64,000 nt of DNA, taken from contig NC_037642.1 of assembly GCF_003254395.2 (NCBI RefSeq), forward strand, positions 7,639,736-7,703,735. The letters run 5' to 3'. Below are positions 37,642 to 50,857 of the stretch, piece by piece. A program made the translations under genes and the position numbers. Position 1 is the stretch's first letter, and each line of letters begins with the position of its first letter. The DNA is from Apis mellifera. Lineage: Eukaryota > Arthropoda > Insecta > Hymenoptera > Apidae. The notes below the pieces were generated by a model, which worked only from the letters and a program-made list of their open reading frames with translations, had not been told where the DNA came from and did not search any database.

Positions 37642-38446
37642 GTGAGTCTTCATTTCTCTTCTTCTTAATTCTCCCCTATTTTCTTTCCTACATGTATTTC
37701 TCATTCAATTTTCGTTGCGTTGCAATTTCTCGTGAGAGATAAAGAAATATTTCTTGAATTCTTCGCGTAAATAAAATTTATAGAGAATCTTTGTGATGGA
37801 AAGAAACTGAGAAATTCCAAGATATCTTTATAATGTGAGAATTGCAATTTTTTTTTTAGAAAAAAGGAATCGTATTTCGAACGATTTCACTGATAAAAGG
37901 ACGTACAATTAAAACGTGCGGCGCGCAAAATCGGCCGAGTTAAAATTCATTATCGGAAGAAGGAGAGGAGGGGGGAGGGGTCGGTTAATACTTGACCGTT
38001 TAACGCACCGCTCGCGTTAATACGACCCCTATCGGCATTAATCTGCTCGTAAGTTTCGCCATGCGTCGAGGCCTGGCATCGAGGAATGCGGCGTGTCTAC
38101 AATGGGGGTTTGATAAATCGTAATGAACGCGTGCTTTACATGAAAATTCATGACGCGTTACGCCACTTATTTCTTTATTGCGACACCGCCACCTTGCTTT
38201 TTCGCTCTTCTCCGAATCCCCCTTACGCCGAACGAAACGCAAAAATGGCCAACGGATTTCAATGGGAGTAGAGAACGAGCGTGGTCGCGTATCAGGTTTT
38301 TCTTCCCTCCCTTTTTCGAGCTTTGCTCCTCTCGATCGATAAAAATAAATTTCGAACGTTTGCACGTTGCGTGCTCTGTGTCGTGATATTCACTCTGATC
38401 GATGACGATGCGTGCGATAAAAATTCCCTCGATTCCCTTTTTCTTT

Positions 38447-38470
38447 TCTCTCTCTCTCTCTCTCTCTCTC
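38447..38470. repeat. CT dinucleotide repeat
   Basis: Twelve TC units in intron 2. Confidence 0.85.
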
Positions 38471-40039
38471 GGAGAGGAACAACGGACGCGGAGCGGTCGC
38501 TTTTCTCCTTGAAGCGATTTCTTATAGGGTGTCTCGGGCGGAATTATCTTGCTGCTCGACACGTTCCTCGCTTCCTTTTTGCCCCCGCGTATTTTTAACG
38601 TATGGTAAAGTATGGCAATAAGAATGTGGCGAAAAAACTTCTTGCGTCTTACTTATCCTTTTGATAATTAGACGGGAATGTAGCCATTGGCTATATCCGT
38701 TTCGTTTTATCCTACGGATCTTGTAAAGAAGAAAAGTGAAGAAGTGATCTCGAAAAGAAGAAAACTTCGAGAAATTATGTATTTATTCAGATTGCAGCAA
38801 CCATCTTCATATATATATCTATTTCCTAATTAAAAAAGAAACTTTTCGAAGCTCGACACTTATCTCCATCCAAAGAAGAATGGATCGAATAAAAAAAAAG
38901 GAGATCTGAAAGGGGAGAGAAATAATAAGATCGGTGTGTTTACGGAGAAAGGTAAAAATCAGGGAGGGTAAAACTATTCGCGAGGGAAACGCGTGTACAT
39001 ATACATATACATATATATATATATATTTGTGCCTCGTGCCACGCTCCCAACAGCCTCTCTCTGAAACTCGTCAATTGGCCGTTTTACGAAGCTGCTCCGC
39101 CGTGTTCCGTGTGATTTATAGCCGCGAGATGGCCCGATTTCTGGTATACATCCTAGAACGGGAGCCTCATTATTTCGTGCACCCTGTAATTTGTCCACTC
39201 GTCGTGTGCCCCGACCCCCCCTCCCCCGTCGGATTCCTGCGCTTTCTCGGAACGGCTGGCCTCGCCGGCCCGTTACGAGGCGGCGTTTAAACCCCCTTCT
39301 CCTTCTAACCCGCCCGTTCGTTTCCTTGGCCTTGGTTGATAAACCCGTTGTTTACAAACCGATCGTGCACCGCACCGCCCAATCGTGAAATCGCGAGCCA
39401 GTTTTTTTCAGTCTCCTCGTGCGGCGCCTCCGCGCCGTGGAAAATCGTCGACAGCTTGTCCACTCTCGCTTGGACTTGGCGAGAAACGGATTCGAGGGAA
39501 AAATGTTAATCGTATTGAGGATACGTTCGATTATGGGATGTCGAAAAAATTTATAAAATATGATATAATATAGGGATCGTGATTGAATTTCGTGAGTGAG
39601 TGGTCGGTGAGAATATCATGTTATCAATTTCTAGATTTTATGAAGAAATTTCGTACAACGTGGTTCTGTACATAAATAAATATTCTATTCTGAATTTTAG
39701 GCGGGAAATTTATAAACCCTTAATTAAAAATATAAAAATCGAATCTCGTACACCTTTCTTCTTTCGATTACTCTTATACTTTCCACGATTAAAAATAAAA
39801 ATACAACTATGCGCTGACTATCTTTTCACAGAGACAGAGACAGTCCACTTACCTTTGCCATTTTCTAATTAACTCGATCCGATCATTATCACGAACGGAT
39901 CGATTGCGAATAGATGCTCGGGAGAAAAATTTTCGAACGATGATTCTTGCCAATGATTCTTCGCTGAAAGAGTTTTACGTAAGCTTGGCAAAGAGAGAGA
40001 AAGAGAGAGAGAGACGTAAGGCACAGGCGAATCTGCCAA

Positions 40040-40370
40040 TCACTGGTCGGAGCTGGGATCCTTATGCAAGGAGCATGATTGGCCGAGTCATTTATGGATT
40101 AGACGTCTTACGCAAATCTATTTTTCTCTCTCTCTCTTGAAGGAGAATCAAAAGGAGAGAAGGGAGGGGGTAACGCACGTTTCGCGTGTTCCTGTGATCC
40201 CGTGGATCCAGCAGGAAGTGGTCAAACGATTTCGTACGCTCTCTCTCCTCTGTTTAATATCCCTTTTTTTCCGATTGACGATAATTAGTGCATTAGAGTG
40301 ACGTTTCAGCAGATGAGCGGCTAATGAATATTAATGCACCGTTTAATGGAATTGATTGGTGAGCGCCAGT
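40040..40370. promoter_or_regulatory. candidate enhancer: homeodomain-type motif cluster in intron 2
   Basis: The stretch carries TTATGCAA (40062), TGATTGG twice (about 40078 and 40353), TTTATGGATTAG (about 40092), TAATGAATATTAATG (about 40323) and TTTAATGG (about 40342). These match PBC, Hox, Otx/Bicoid and POU half-sites. The segment is less homopolymer-rich than its flanks, apart from one CT run near 40126. Such half-sites are short and common, so function is inference. Confidence 0.25.
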
Positions 40371-43294
40371 CTCTCTCTCTCTCTGATTACATCACACGCG
40401 TTGTAATTGCACGGAAACCCTGCGGAGGATATTCTTTGCGCTTACACGAAGGGGAACGATTAAAACGATTGAAGCTATCTTTCAACTTCGTTCGAAATTT
40501 GTTCCTTTTTTTTTATTCTTCCTTGATACGCGGATGGTCGTCAAGCTTCCCTTCCGATTTCTCAATATCGTATCCTTTATTTTTTTCTTTTTTTCGTTTC
40601 TGTTTCTCGAGTCACGCTTTGAGTTAATGTCACGAATCCGCGAGGACTGTCTCTTTAAAGGGATAAAAGTTGAAGAACCACCTGTGAGATTTCGTATCGC
40701 GGTTTCCGCTTGCTTATTATCGACGTCACACGTTCCCCGCTGCCTTTTATTTAAACGGCGATAAAATCGGCGCGCGAGACCGATATGCAAAGCTCGCTTT
40801 CGCCAACGAGTTTCGAGGGTTGCGTTCAAACATTTAATACTCTTAAAAAAAAAAATCCTTCTTGAGCAAAAAATAGAACAGAAATGCCACCCTCTTAGAC
40901 CGACACCTTCTACCGTACCGCGTATTCCGTTCATTCAGAAGCGAGTCTTAAACGAAGAGAGCTTAACTTATCGCAAAATCGCGGCAATCTTCCATTTACG
41001 CCCAATTAACACCGCCATTCGCCACGGTCAATAATAACCGCCAATCGTCCTCTCCTTTTCGAGGAGGACCACGTGCTGGAAACGAGAGGCAAGGGAAAAA
41101 GATGAGACCAAAACTGTACAAAAACCGATGATGTCGACGAATCCGGAATCACCTTCCAACTGATGCTGGTGGTTGGTAGTGGTGGAAGTTAAACTGGTCG
41201 AATCACAGCGTGAAATTGCCGATGGCGGCGTGTGTATATATAAAAAAAAAAAAGAAAGGAAAAAGAGAGAGAGAGAGAGAGAAGAGAGGAGAAGGGCCGG
41301 GTCGGTTAAGGGCAAATAGGAGGGCCCCTCGACGGGGCCGGGAATCGAGGGCGGAAACCGCAAAACCGCAAACATCCTCCGCGTCCACCGGACAATCATA
41401 TCATTACCCTCTGCGGTCCCGTCATTCTGACACCTCGTTTTGACCCGTCATTTGTCATCGACGTTGCACTTTGCCGTTGCACCGCGCGCCCGCTTAAAGA
41501 ACCGCCGTTTGCGCCACCCCTCCAGCCATTCGCATGGCTCGTGGTTTTCCTGATTGCGCGAAAGACAAACCGCACCGAACCCCTCTTTTTTACCGGAATA
41601 ACCTGTTAATAAAACCGCTTTTGATTCCATTCTCCTCTCTTTCCTGCGTAAACACGTGTCTTTTTTTCTTCTTTCTTTCCTTCTTTTTGCTCTTTTCCCC
41701 GTTTGGCCCGATCAATCGAGCGTTTCAGGGCCGATGCTCCAAACTTGTTGTTGCCGCCTTTGAAAACTCGTTGTTGTTTCCTATAAGTTGGTAAAAGTAG
41801 GAGACCTGCGACGATCATCCCGTATATGCGGTGAAAGTGATCGTTCACCCGGGTCCTTTTTACGCTGCATCCTTGCTTCTTCACCGTTTGCAACCGATGG
41901 AAAGCTAAATATATTCGATTCCTGTATAAAGATAGAAATTTATCGATAAATTATTCGAACACGATTACGCGTGTGTTTCATAAGCCATTCTTTTAATTAA
42001 CACGTTGTAAACATTCCCCGCTCATTAAAATTCATAATTTCCACCCTTGGCGGATTCGCGCCGACGATTGTATTTCCAATTATACGAGGATGGTGCGGGT
42101 CAAGTGCGGCTGGAAAGTGTGCGTATTTTCCTATCGCAAATCCCGTGGATATATCCCGATATTCGACCTAGAATATCGCGTTGAAAAACACGTGGCTCTA
42201 ATTAAATCGATACCATCTAACCGATGACTACGAGAACGGCATCGCTCGATTCTCCATCCTCGATAAAACGCTGCGCGCGCGTTAATTTCTCGCTTTTTTC
42301 ACGACCGACAATAATCGATAATATATGTTGCACAATAATTAGGCGTAACGAGAGAGGCTTGGTCGGTGTCTGCTTTTCATCCACCGTCCGATCCTCTCCG
42401 TTGTACGCCCGTTGTACGCGCGTACAATTAGGCTAATAGGTGAAAATAGAAATCCCTGGCGCGATAGAAAACGCAGAACGAGGCGGAGAGAAAGTCTCGA
42501 GGACGATGCGGGAAGTTATCCAGATGTTGAATTAAGTTTCGAAAAAGCGGGACGATCGGGACGTTGCGTGATCGGTAATAATCCCGTCTACGAGAAACTG
42601 GAACCGAAACCTCGTAATTCGCATAATTTCTCGTCGATCGTAGAAAAAAAATATCCCACCTATTATTTCCTTCCTACATCGTTCTTTTCTCTCTCTCTTT
42701 TCTTCTCCTTCCTAATCTCGATCTTTCTCCAACTTTTAATTTTTTCCTAAACGAATCGAGAGAGTGAGAGAGAGAGAGAAACCCAATTGCAAAATTTCAT
42801 TTCAATTTCCAATCCTCGCTATAGTTACCTCACCGGATAACTTCACTTGTCATTTCGAAAAAAAAAAAATAAAAGGCAGGGAGGTGAGAGGAGGGAGGGT
42901 TGAGGGAAGGTATAAGAGTGGTCTAGGTGCACGGAACGGAAGGAAAGGGAACGAAGGAGGGCACGAGGATTTTTTTGCCGTCTCGAAGTCCATTGCTCGC
43001 GTCGGGCCCCGCGTCAATTTGTCGAAATTCGTTCCGATTCGTTTTATGTCTGCCACGCCGCGAGACCGCGACCCGCTACCATACGTACACAATGCCTCTG
43101 AAATGCCTCTGACCACGGTGCTACCACGTATATATCCACCGTGAGCCGTTTCGTCGGGGCCGAATTCGTCTCGAGACCTCCCGAGGACGCGTTAAAATTC
43201 GTTCATCTCTGTTTCGATGGTAAGAAAAGGGTAAAGGAAGAAAGGTCGGTTTCTCTCGTCGTTTCGTTCCTCCTCTCCTCCTTTCTTTTTCTAT

Positions 43295-43304
<10 letters not shown>

Positions 43305-43331
<27 letters not shown>
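43305..43331. repeat. CT dinucleotide repeat
   Basis: About 13 CT units in intron 2. Confidence 0.85.
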
Positions 43332-44539
43332 ATGCCGTATCCGCGCACCACCGAGAAATTGTTCGTTTCCCGCTGAGAATTCGTTCGACGATTAGAGCGG
43401 GGTAATTGAGCGATTAAGGTTGATGCAAGTTGTCAGGGTTTTCGGACGAAATGCGGGCTGGCGTCGAGAAGTTCCTGCCTGTTCGGAATCGGACCGGTCT
43501 CGCTGTTAAAGGATATCGAAACGGGGCAACGCTCTAGTATGGAAAGTAATAAACTGGACTGCGTAACGTTTATGCAAATTCGCGTTTTTTTTTTTACGAA
43601 CGTAACTTAAGAAATTCGCTTTTTTCCTTCCTTTTTCTTTTTTGTTCTTTGCGGATCTATACGGATATGTACTATAGGCCAATTTAATAGTTACAATTTT
43701 ATTTTGAATATTTATACGTGTATTTTTTCTCGCGTTCACGTGTATTCCTTTACATTTTTTTTTTTTTTACCGCTTCTTATGGATACATAAATTACACGCG
43801 TAATAATAGCGCTTAGTATTTTCTAGATCATTAACGTTTTTAGTCGAGATTGAGATCGTTGCACACGCATCTCGCCGGTTTCAGATCGTAGGAATCGATA
43901 AATACGAGTGGTGTAAAAGACGTTTAAAGACAAATGGAAATTTACGTACGAGTATAATGATAATTAATAAAAGTGTCGTTGATCGTGATTATCGGGCGGA
44001 GACGTTATTGGGAGAATTAATATATTTCGTCCGGGAAATAAATCGTCCGCGAAAATTATTTATTTCCCGTTGAAAAAAAGTTGGAGGAAAGTGTATGAGG
44101 AAAAGTATATACGCGGTAAAAATTTGTAATTTATCGCATGTAAATCTAAAAAAAGGAGAAAAAGGAAAAAAGATACAATACATAATTAAACAATTAAGCG
44201 GAGGAAAACGGAAGAGGTAATTAAAATTAATTATTACGATCATCAATAACGCTGATATAAATTCTATTATTTGCGAAAAAAAAAAAGAAAGAAAAGAAAA
44301 GAAAAGAAAAGAAAAAGAGAAAAAGAAACACGAGATATATTCCTTTATTTCCTTTTCCTTCCTGTTCCAGATTCATTACACCGTGTATATTCGCACAACA
44401 ATTAATAAACCCTCGTTATACGAAAACTCTTGCGATCAAGAATGCGCGCTGTAGATCATTTTAAATTGTCACGCGCGTATTTTTTTTTCTTCGAGGTATG
44501 TATACGCACCTTTAAATCACGAGCCACGGTGGCTTCCCC

Positions 44540-44589
44540 ACCGGTTGCAACGTACCGGTTGCACCAGCATCGGCTAATCTTATCTTATC
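44540..44589. promoter_or_regulatory. candidate enhancer core: twin ACCGGTTGCA and twin GATA sites
   Basis: ACCGGTTGCA is repeated exactly at 44540-44549 and 44554-44563; it resembles Grainyhead/CP2-type sites (CCGGTT). Overlapping CTTATC elements at 44579-44584 and 44584-44589 read GATAAGATAAG on the minus strand, two GATA-factor sites. Four paired sites within 50 bp form a compact cluster in otherwise plain intron DNA. Confidence 0.35.
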
Positions 44590-46462
44590 CGGTGATCCTC
44601 TCCTAATGCCGCGCTGTGTAACCGTGCACGCCGCGCCAACAACAACCTCGGAAGAAACAAACGTGAAAAATATTCTTTCCGCCCTCTCCGTGGCTGGAAT
44701 TCCCAACTTGGAGACAAGAGGAACGTAAGATCGATTATTTACAACCTGTCGATACGCGAAGTACAGTCGGCCGCAACACTACTCGTTATCTTGCAAACAA
44801 GATTCGCTTAACCTAAAAAAAATTCTGATCCCTATTTCGTACGTGTAAAAAAGTGCCTCGAAATTTTATATCTATTTCTGTCTTTTTTTTTATGTATAAT
44901 TTCAAGCTATCGTACAAGTCTAGAGTATTTCTTACGATAATAATAAAGCATGGCAAAACTCGAGATTTTTCTAATTCGAAAATTTCTTGTACGTCGATTA
45001 AGGCTTCATTTCTCGCGCGTATTTTATTTAAACAAAAATTACTTCGTTATCCTTTGCGCGTCGCGATGTTTCGCATAAATAGGGATTGTAATGGATATTT
45101 TAATAAGGTAGCTCGTTGTTTAATTAAGCTCTAAGTGTAAAGTATGCGAATACTTTTGTGACCGACTGTAGATAATTAACGCGCGAAATAGAAATCGTTG
45201 CGGACGATTTTTATGGTATCGAAGTCGGTCGAGCACACCTTGCTTAATTGACGCGTTCTACGCTTTTTACATGTTTTTCTTTCACCGCGGGCTATACACG
45301 AGACCGACATACGTTTTCTCGCGGACCAATTACTCAATTAGAAAAGTGTCGTTGAGAAAAATATATATATATATATGTATATTTGTGTGTGTGTGTATGA
45401 AAAACGATACGATGAATCGGCCAAGAAGGGAACGTGTAAACGTCGATGAAGTTATCGGACATTTGCAAGAACGCGAAGCGATCGAGTGCCGTCGGATCGA
45501 GAAAGGGTTCACCTTGCGAGCTGAACACGTTCACAGTCGTGAACGATTTTTGACAGAAACTCGTCCATGTTCGATTTCGATGTATTTTAATCGGTGGATG
45601 TAAAGAATATTTTTTTCTTTCTTTCTAATTTTATTCATCATTTATTTATTTTGATTTGTATTCAAATATAAAAGAAGATGAAAGAAGATAAAAGAAGATG
45701 GATGATTGATTATGATATTTTTACTTTAACGTCGAGTAAATCATACGTACATTTAAATATCAAAATTCGTATTTTGTTATATATTTTGTATCGTAGAATA
45801 GAAATTTTTATGTATTTTTTTATTCCTTATGTATATGTATCGTTACATTATATTTATATTTTTTTAATTGTTCCATTAATTTGTTCACCTAATAATATAT
45901 GAAATGTAAGACGAATTACGTTAATCGCGTTAAAATTTATTATGTAAAATATATTGCGAGTATAATTAATTTGATCGATAAAAAGAAAAGAAAAATAGTA
46001 TTTTCGATAATCCCTATTATTTTATTTTATCGTGAAAAATGGCAACGTAATTGCACGTAATAATGTCCCAATGTCGAGCACGATTTTTATTCAACCTCGC
46101 TTTCACCGTTTCGTCGTTGTTTTCACGTCTCTCTTATCTGCATCTGTGCACGTTGTCTTTGCTCGCGTTTTAATCGACGATATCGTTTACCGATGCAAGG
46201 ATAAATATAATCGAATATATAATGTCGTCGTGTATACATCTCCAGCCTCGTCCTCTCTTCTTCTAAAGAAAATTTAAGATTCAGAGAGAGAGAGAGATAA
46301 AATCGTCGAATAAATCGTTCGAAATATGAAACGGGCCTGTTGACTAGTCACAGTGAATTAATTAATAATCTCGAATTGGAAATACATTCTCGTCTCGGGT
46401 GAGATATCGTTGAGTTTCAGGCTGATTTTTTTTATCTCATATTGACTTTCTCCTTGTTGCAG

Positions 46463-46604
46463 ACACCCCCTGTTCCCACTTCTCGCGCTGATCTTCGAGA
46501 AGTGCGAATTGGCGACGTGTACGCCGCGCGAACCTGGCGTAGCGGGTGGTGACGTGTGTTCGTCAGAAAGCTTCAACGAGGACATAGCTGTCTTCTCCAA
46601 ACAG
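46463..46604 (+). CDS. hth: homothorax coding exon 3 (start of MEIS/PKNOX PBC-binding domain)
   Basis: The exon encodes the last base of codon 92 and residues 93-139: HPLFPLLALIFEKCELATCT, then PREPGVAGGDVCSSESFNED, then IAVFSKQ. This is nearly identical to vertebrate MEIS1 over its whole length. It forms the first conserved block of the MEIS N-terminal homology region, which contacts PBX/Exd and hides the PBC nuclear export signal; that function is family knowledge. The acceptor is TCTCCTTGTTGCAG and the donor is GTAAGC at 46605. Codon phase matches both neighbouring exons. No anomaly is seen. Confidence 0.98.
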
Positions 46605-47988
46605 GTAAGCGTATCTGTTCGATACTTTATACGATAAATTAGTATTCCAGTATTCGATAATACGTTCGCCGATAAATTAAAAAATAAAACCTGGTGAAAC
46701 TGGTGTCAATTTGTCACTGAATTTTAGGATTTTAAAAGATCTTTCTTTTTTTTCTTTTCAAAATCAAATCCGAAAGGGAATATTTAAATGGAAAAAAATT
46801 CGTCAGCCGTGACGAATATATTTCAGTTACACGAGAATTCGATTAAACGACAGAATGTTCGAAAATGTCGCGACGATTATTTCAAAAACGAGTCGAGTAC
46901 AAAATTTTATCGTATCGGTAATTGCGTTTAGGGTAAAGATTAAAATATATTGGAGGGCAATTTTTTTTTAAAATAAATATTCATGAATACATATATTTTA
47001 TAATCGCGCGAAAATTCGGTCGAACAGAGAAATTCAAAACGTGCGACGAATTTTAATTTAAATCTTCGCGTAATGTAGAAAAAAAAATAAATAAATTATA
47101 TCCGAAACAAATAATTGAATAACGCGAATGAAATAAAAATTAACGTCGAAAAAATTCGAAAAACGTGCAAACGAATATATTTCGAAACCGTAGTGTAGAA
47201 ATTTTTCAAAGGAAGCAAAACGCGTAGAACTCGTAACTCACCCCATATATATATATATCGAAAACACCCCTCGTTTCCCCAATTCCAACGTTGTCGTTGC
47301 TCAACGTTGCTCCGTGAGAGAATGTTCGAAAGTAACCTTTTTTTTCCAACGGAGAGGATACGCTTAGAAAGGGAGAGAGAGAGAGGGAGGGAGAGAGAAT
47401 TTCGGGCCGCTCCAAATGAGTCACGACTCTCTCGACACGTCCTTCTCTCAGGCGACGAAATAACGTTGCGCGGCCATGGATGTAACCCGTGGATGTTTAG
47501 GGTCTCTCCAAGGAGAGGTTGGCTCTCGTCGGTTGGAACTTATTTTTAGGAATTCCAACGAGCCACCCGACGACGAGCATCGAGAGCGAAAGATCGTTTC
47601 TCATGGCCGCGTTCTCCTTCTTACGATACGTTCTACGGACGAGCCGGAAGAACGCACAGAGTTATAGAAGTCTCGTTGTTGTTTCGCGATTCTTCTCTTC
47701 TCTCCTTTATTCTCTCTCTTTCGCTCTCTCTCTCTCTTGCTCTCTCTCCTCGTCGCCTAGTTTTTCGCTCGTAGCGAGCCACGGGTCCTCGTCGCTCTTC
47801 CCGCACAGGTAAACTCACCTGAGGCGAGTCCTGCCAAGGACACACGCGTAGGTAACCGGAGAACCTATATACGCGAAATGATTCCGGGCCTTTTAAAAAC
47901 ACACCGTTTCGCCATCTACGCCCGCTCCCCGGGCCGGTTCGACTTCGAAAAAGGTCGCCTCTCTAAGATCGGTGTTGGAGCACGTTCA

Positions 47989-48010
47989 GGTATATATATA
48001 TATATATATA
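47989..48010. repeat. TA dinucleotide repeat
   Basis: Ten to eleven TA units in intron 3. Confidence 0.85.
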
Positions 48011-50167
48011 CATCCGTGACCGTGTCTCTCCCCGTAGAAACCTTCTGGGAAGCGGATGGATTTGTCGTCGAGAATAAATTATCGATTTTTCTTCCTCCTT
48101 GCTCGTGGCGAAAATAAAAGGGGAAAAGGAGGAGGAGGAGGAGGAGAGGGAGTCCGTGGGATGGAAATCGGGCACCACCGATCTCCGTACGTATTTCTCA
48201 CAGGAATGATAGAGGCGGTTTCGCAAAGGTGCGGGAATAACACGGGGTGCCGGTGGGGAGAGGAGGGGAGGGGATATTTGCCCGTGGAAACAAAGCATAG
48301 GCGATTAAGTCGGAGCAGCCGACAGTACGCACGATAAAAATGTTGCCTTGGTGGTTCTTTGCGCGTTTAGTCGATGCAAACGAATGCAGCACATTTAGAT
48401 TGAGGGATATCGGCGCCTATGTATATCGCGGAGCTAGATAGCCAAGCTGCTCGTCGGTTATCTTTGCATAAAATTGCACACTTCTTTTCGACCAAACTTC
48501 TCCATCTCTCCTCTCTCCCCGTGCGCCACGCTGGCTAATTATATAACCCGGGCCGCACCCCGGGTTTTCGAAGATATATTTCGAAGGGTGAATTTCGTTT
48601 CGAAACGAGTTTTTCCAGTGCGCCGAAAAATCAACTGCGTACGCGTTTAAATATAGAGCGTGGTGACACGGTAGCAATCGACCCGAGCCACACGGACGGA
48701 CAGATAACGTTAAGCCTCTGAGTCGCGAGGTGGGATAAGGGGCGAGCTGGCTGCTCTTCGCGTTAATTAATTCGATGCTACGTCATCGCGTGCGCGCTCG
48801 TGTTCGCGATTAGAAAATAAGCTTCGAAACGAAAGAAAAAAAGAAAAAGAAAAAAAAAAAAGGAAAAGGAACGGAAAGAAAAACAGTTGAATCCTTCCTT
48901 CTCTGTTCTTTTATTCTCGATCGTTTGGTATTCTCGTTAAATCGTTCGCCTATGTTCAACCATCCTGTTATTTATCCGCGGCATGTCGACATTATGTCGG
49001 CCAAGACAACGGAGCCGCGTACTCACGGAGAGTCCGTTAGAATTGCGAAATTGACGTGACATTTGCATCTTAATAAGGAGCATAGAATTACGAAGCGGGA
49101 AGCGGGACGTGCGAGGAGAGAAGGGGAAAAAAATTATTGAAAGAAGGATACCCAGCGACGTTTCTCCCAGCGAATCGGTGAACCGCGTGTGGTAAATTGC
49201 GCGCCGCCTTTTGCTCGACCGTTTCCTTTTATTTCCGCGGCGATCTCCGCTCCGTACAAACGTATCTCGTTTGACGTTCTTCCTCCACGCGGGACCCCGT
49301 ATTTCAACCGTGCTATCGACGCAATTAATTTCCTTTTCTGTCCGTTGGAAGCGAGAACGAACGTTGGAAAGGCGGCAGTGCGCGCGAATCGGTTGTCCCT
49401 CGCGTGTCGGTATCTTCCTCGAGAAAACGGCGGACCGATTATGTATACGGGGAACTTGGGAAAAAGTTTCGAGAAACGAGGAAGTGGAAGTCGTAGCCGA
49501 TACTCTCGGCCGTGGAGGACGTGTCCCGCTAATTCAGAGATTACGCGCCGTCCTCACGAGCGGATAAACAAATTGTCGAGGGGGAAAGGGCCCCACGATT
49601 ACCCCCTGTCGTTCGATCCCTGTGTTCCCCCTCGGCCCATTCTTGCAAGGAGAGATAATGAATTTTGATATCCAACCAGCGTCAGGCGTTATGAAATTTT
49701 CTTCGCATTTATCTTCCCGTTTATTATTCCCTTCCACGACGTTCATAAGTACTCGTGTACGCGGGAGTAAATTCATTTCGTTAGCTCGTATGGTCGCCGT
49801 CGATGGGAAGATTACACGGCCGATTACATATAGGTAAATCTAAGTCGCCTCGCCCACTCGTTCTTTACTTACCATCGATCTGTCGTCGCCGATGTCTGGA
49901 GAGGTCGTTTTATAACGTCAGATGGAGAGGGGCCAGGGGAGGGAGCACGGTACACGCACACCGGCGGTACACGTGAAAAGATAAGCAGGTGACAATCCTC
50001 TTGCGGCGGTTTCCGAGGCGTGTCCTTCGAACCCTTTTACACCCCGTCGATACTTGGACGAAGATATAGTAGGGCCGGTGCGCGCGACAAAAGGGCCGCG
50101 CGCGCCTCGCGTATACGAGATTATTCGTCCGCGTTTCGTTTTCGTTGCGTGCGCGGCACAGGAGCGG

Positions 50168-50177
50168 GCGCATGCGC
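50168..50177. promoter_or_regulatory. NRF-1/Ewg-type palindrome GCGCATGCGC (site 1)
   Basis: A perfect palindromic core of the NRF-1 consensus (YGCGCAYGCGCR). In flies the orthologue is Erect wing. NRF-1 sites are typical of CpG-type promoters. The partner site lies 32 bp downstream. Confidence 0.5.
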
Positions 50178-50199
50178 GATGGCCTCCTCACCGCGGCCG

Positions 50200-50209
50200 G
50201 CGCATGCGC
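50200..50209. promoter_or_regulatory. NRF-1/Ewg-type palindrome GCGCATGCGC (site 2)
   Basis: Identical to the site 32 bp upstream (about three helical turns, same face) and followed by A, matching the consensus end. Confidence 0.5.
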
Positions 50210-50857
50210 AGTCTCAGTCGCGGCACGACCACCGCCGCTGCCGAGTCGTGAGAAGTGACGAACCGTGACGAGATCGGACCACGTTGGAGGGGGTAAAGAA
50301 GGGGTGCTCCGCAGCCGGTGGAGAGCGCTGCTCATTTTCTGCCATTGTAAATTGATCTATTCAATGGGGCCCGGTATTATCCCGTGCGGTCCACACATCG
50401 TGCGTACTCTATGGGGCCCCGATACATTCCACACGCAACCAGAACCCCGTCTCTCCGCGCTCGCTCCCTTTTTGCGCGTTGCCTTCCAAGCTTCGGCTTT
50501 GGCTTCTTCGTGTTCCAGGCGGTCTGGCTTGCCTGCGACGTAGCAACGCGCTCGGCAGGAGCGTCCCGCTGTGCCGCGTTACGCGCATTGTTGTGCCCTT
50601 TTTTACCAGATGGGTCGGCCGTCCCAGTTTTCGTGCCCGCACTGGACACTCCGCTGCGAAAATTTCGTTTTCGTCGGCGTCCTGGTGCGCCGTGTTGCGC
50701 TTCGCTGCGTTCAAATTAATCGTTCGTCCGAGGGAGCATCGATGCTCTTTTGTGGCTGCCGAGATATATTCGTTCGATGAAATTTCTCAACGATTTTTTC
50801 GCGGCTAAAAAAAGGATTTAGTATTTATCCGTTGACTTAACTAGCAATGAGGTAATC

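Larger units (their letters stand above)
37642..46462 (+). other. hth: hth intron 2 (8.8 kb)
   Basis: The donor is GTGAGT and the acceptor TTGTTGCAG. AT-rich noncoding DNA with CT/GA runs; no frame has family similarity. Motif clusters near 40040-40370 and 44540-44590 are listed separately as possible enhancers. Confidence 0.9.
49900..50720. promoter_or_regulatory. GC-rich CpG island inside intron 3, candidate internal promoter
   Basis: CpG density here resembles the main hth promoter and is much above the rest of the intron. It holds two identical NRF-1-type palindromes (50168-50177 and 50200-50209), CCGCGG, and two ATGGGGCCC-containing segments (50363 and 50411). Overlapping frames of 80-141 codons occur on both strands but none is recognisable, which fits GC-rich noncoding DNA. 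It could be an alternative hth promoter, the promoter of a nested noncoding RNA, or an enhancer. Confidence 0.4.

Noticed and set aside
37248..37742. 164-codon frame over exon 2
   Set aside because: Out of phase with the conserved hth frame; a shadow of the real exon.
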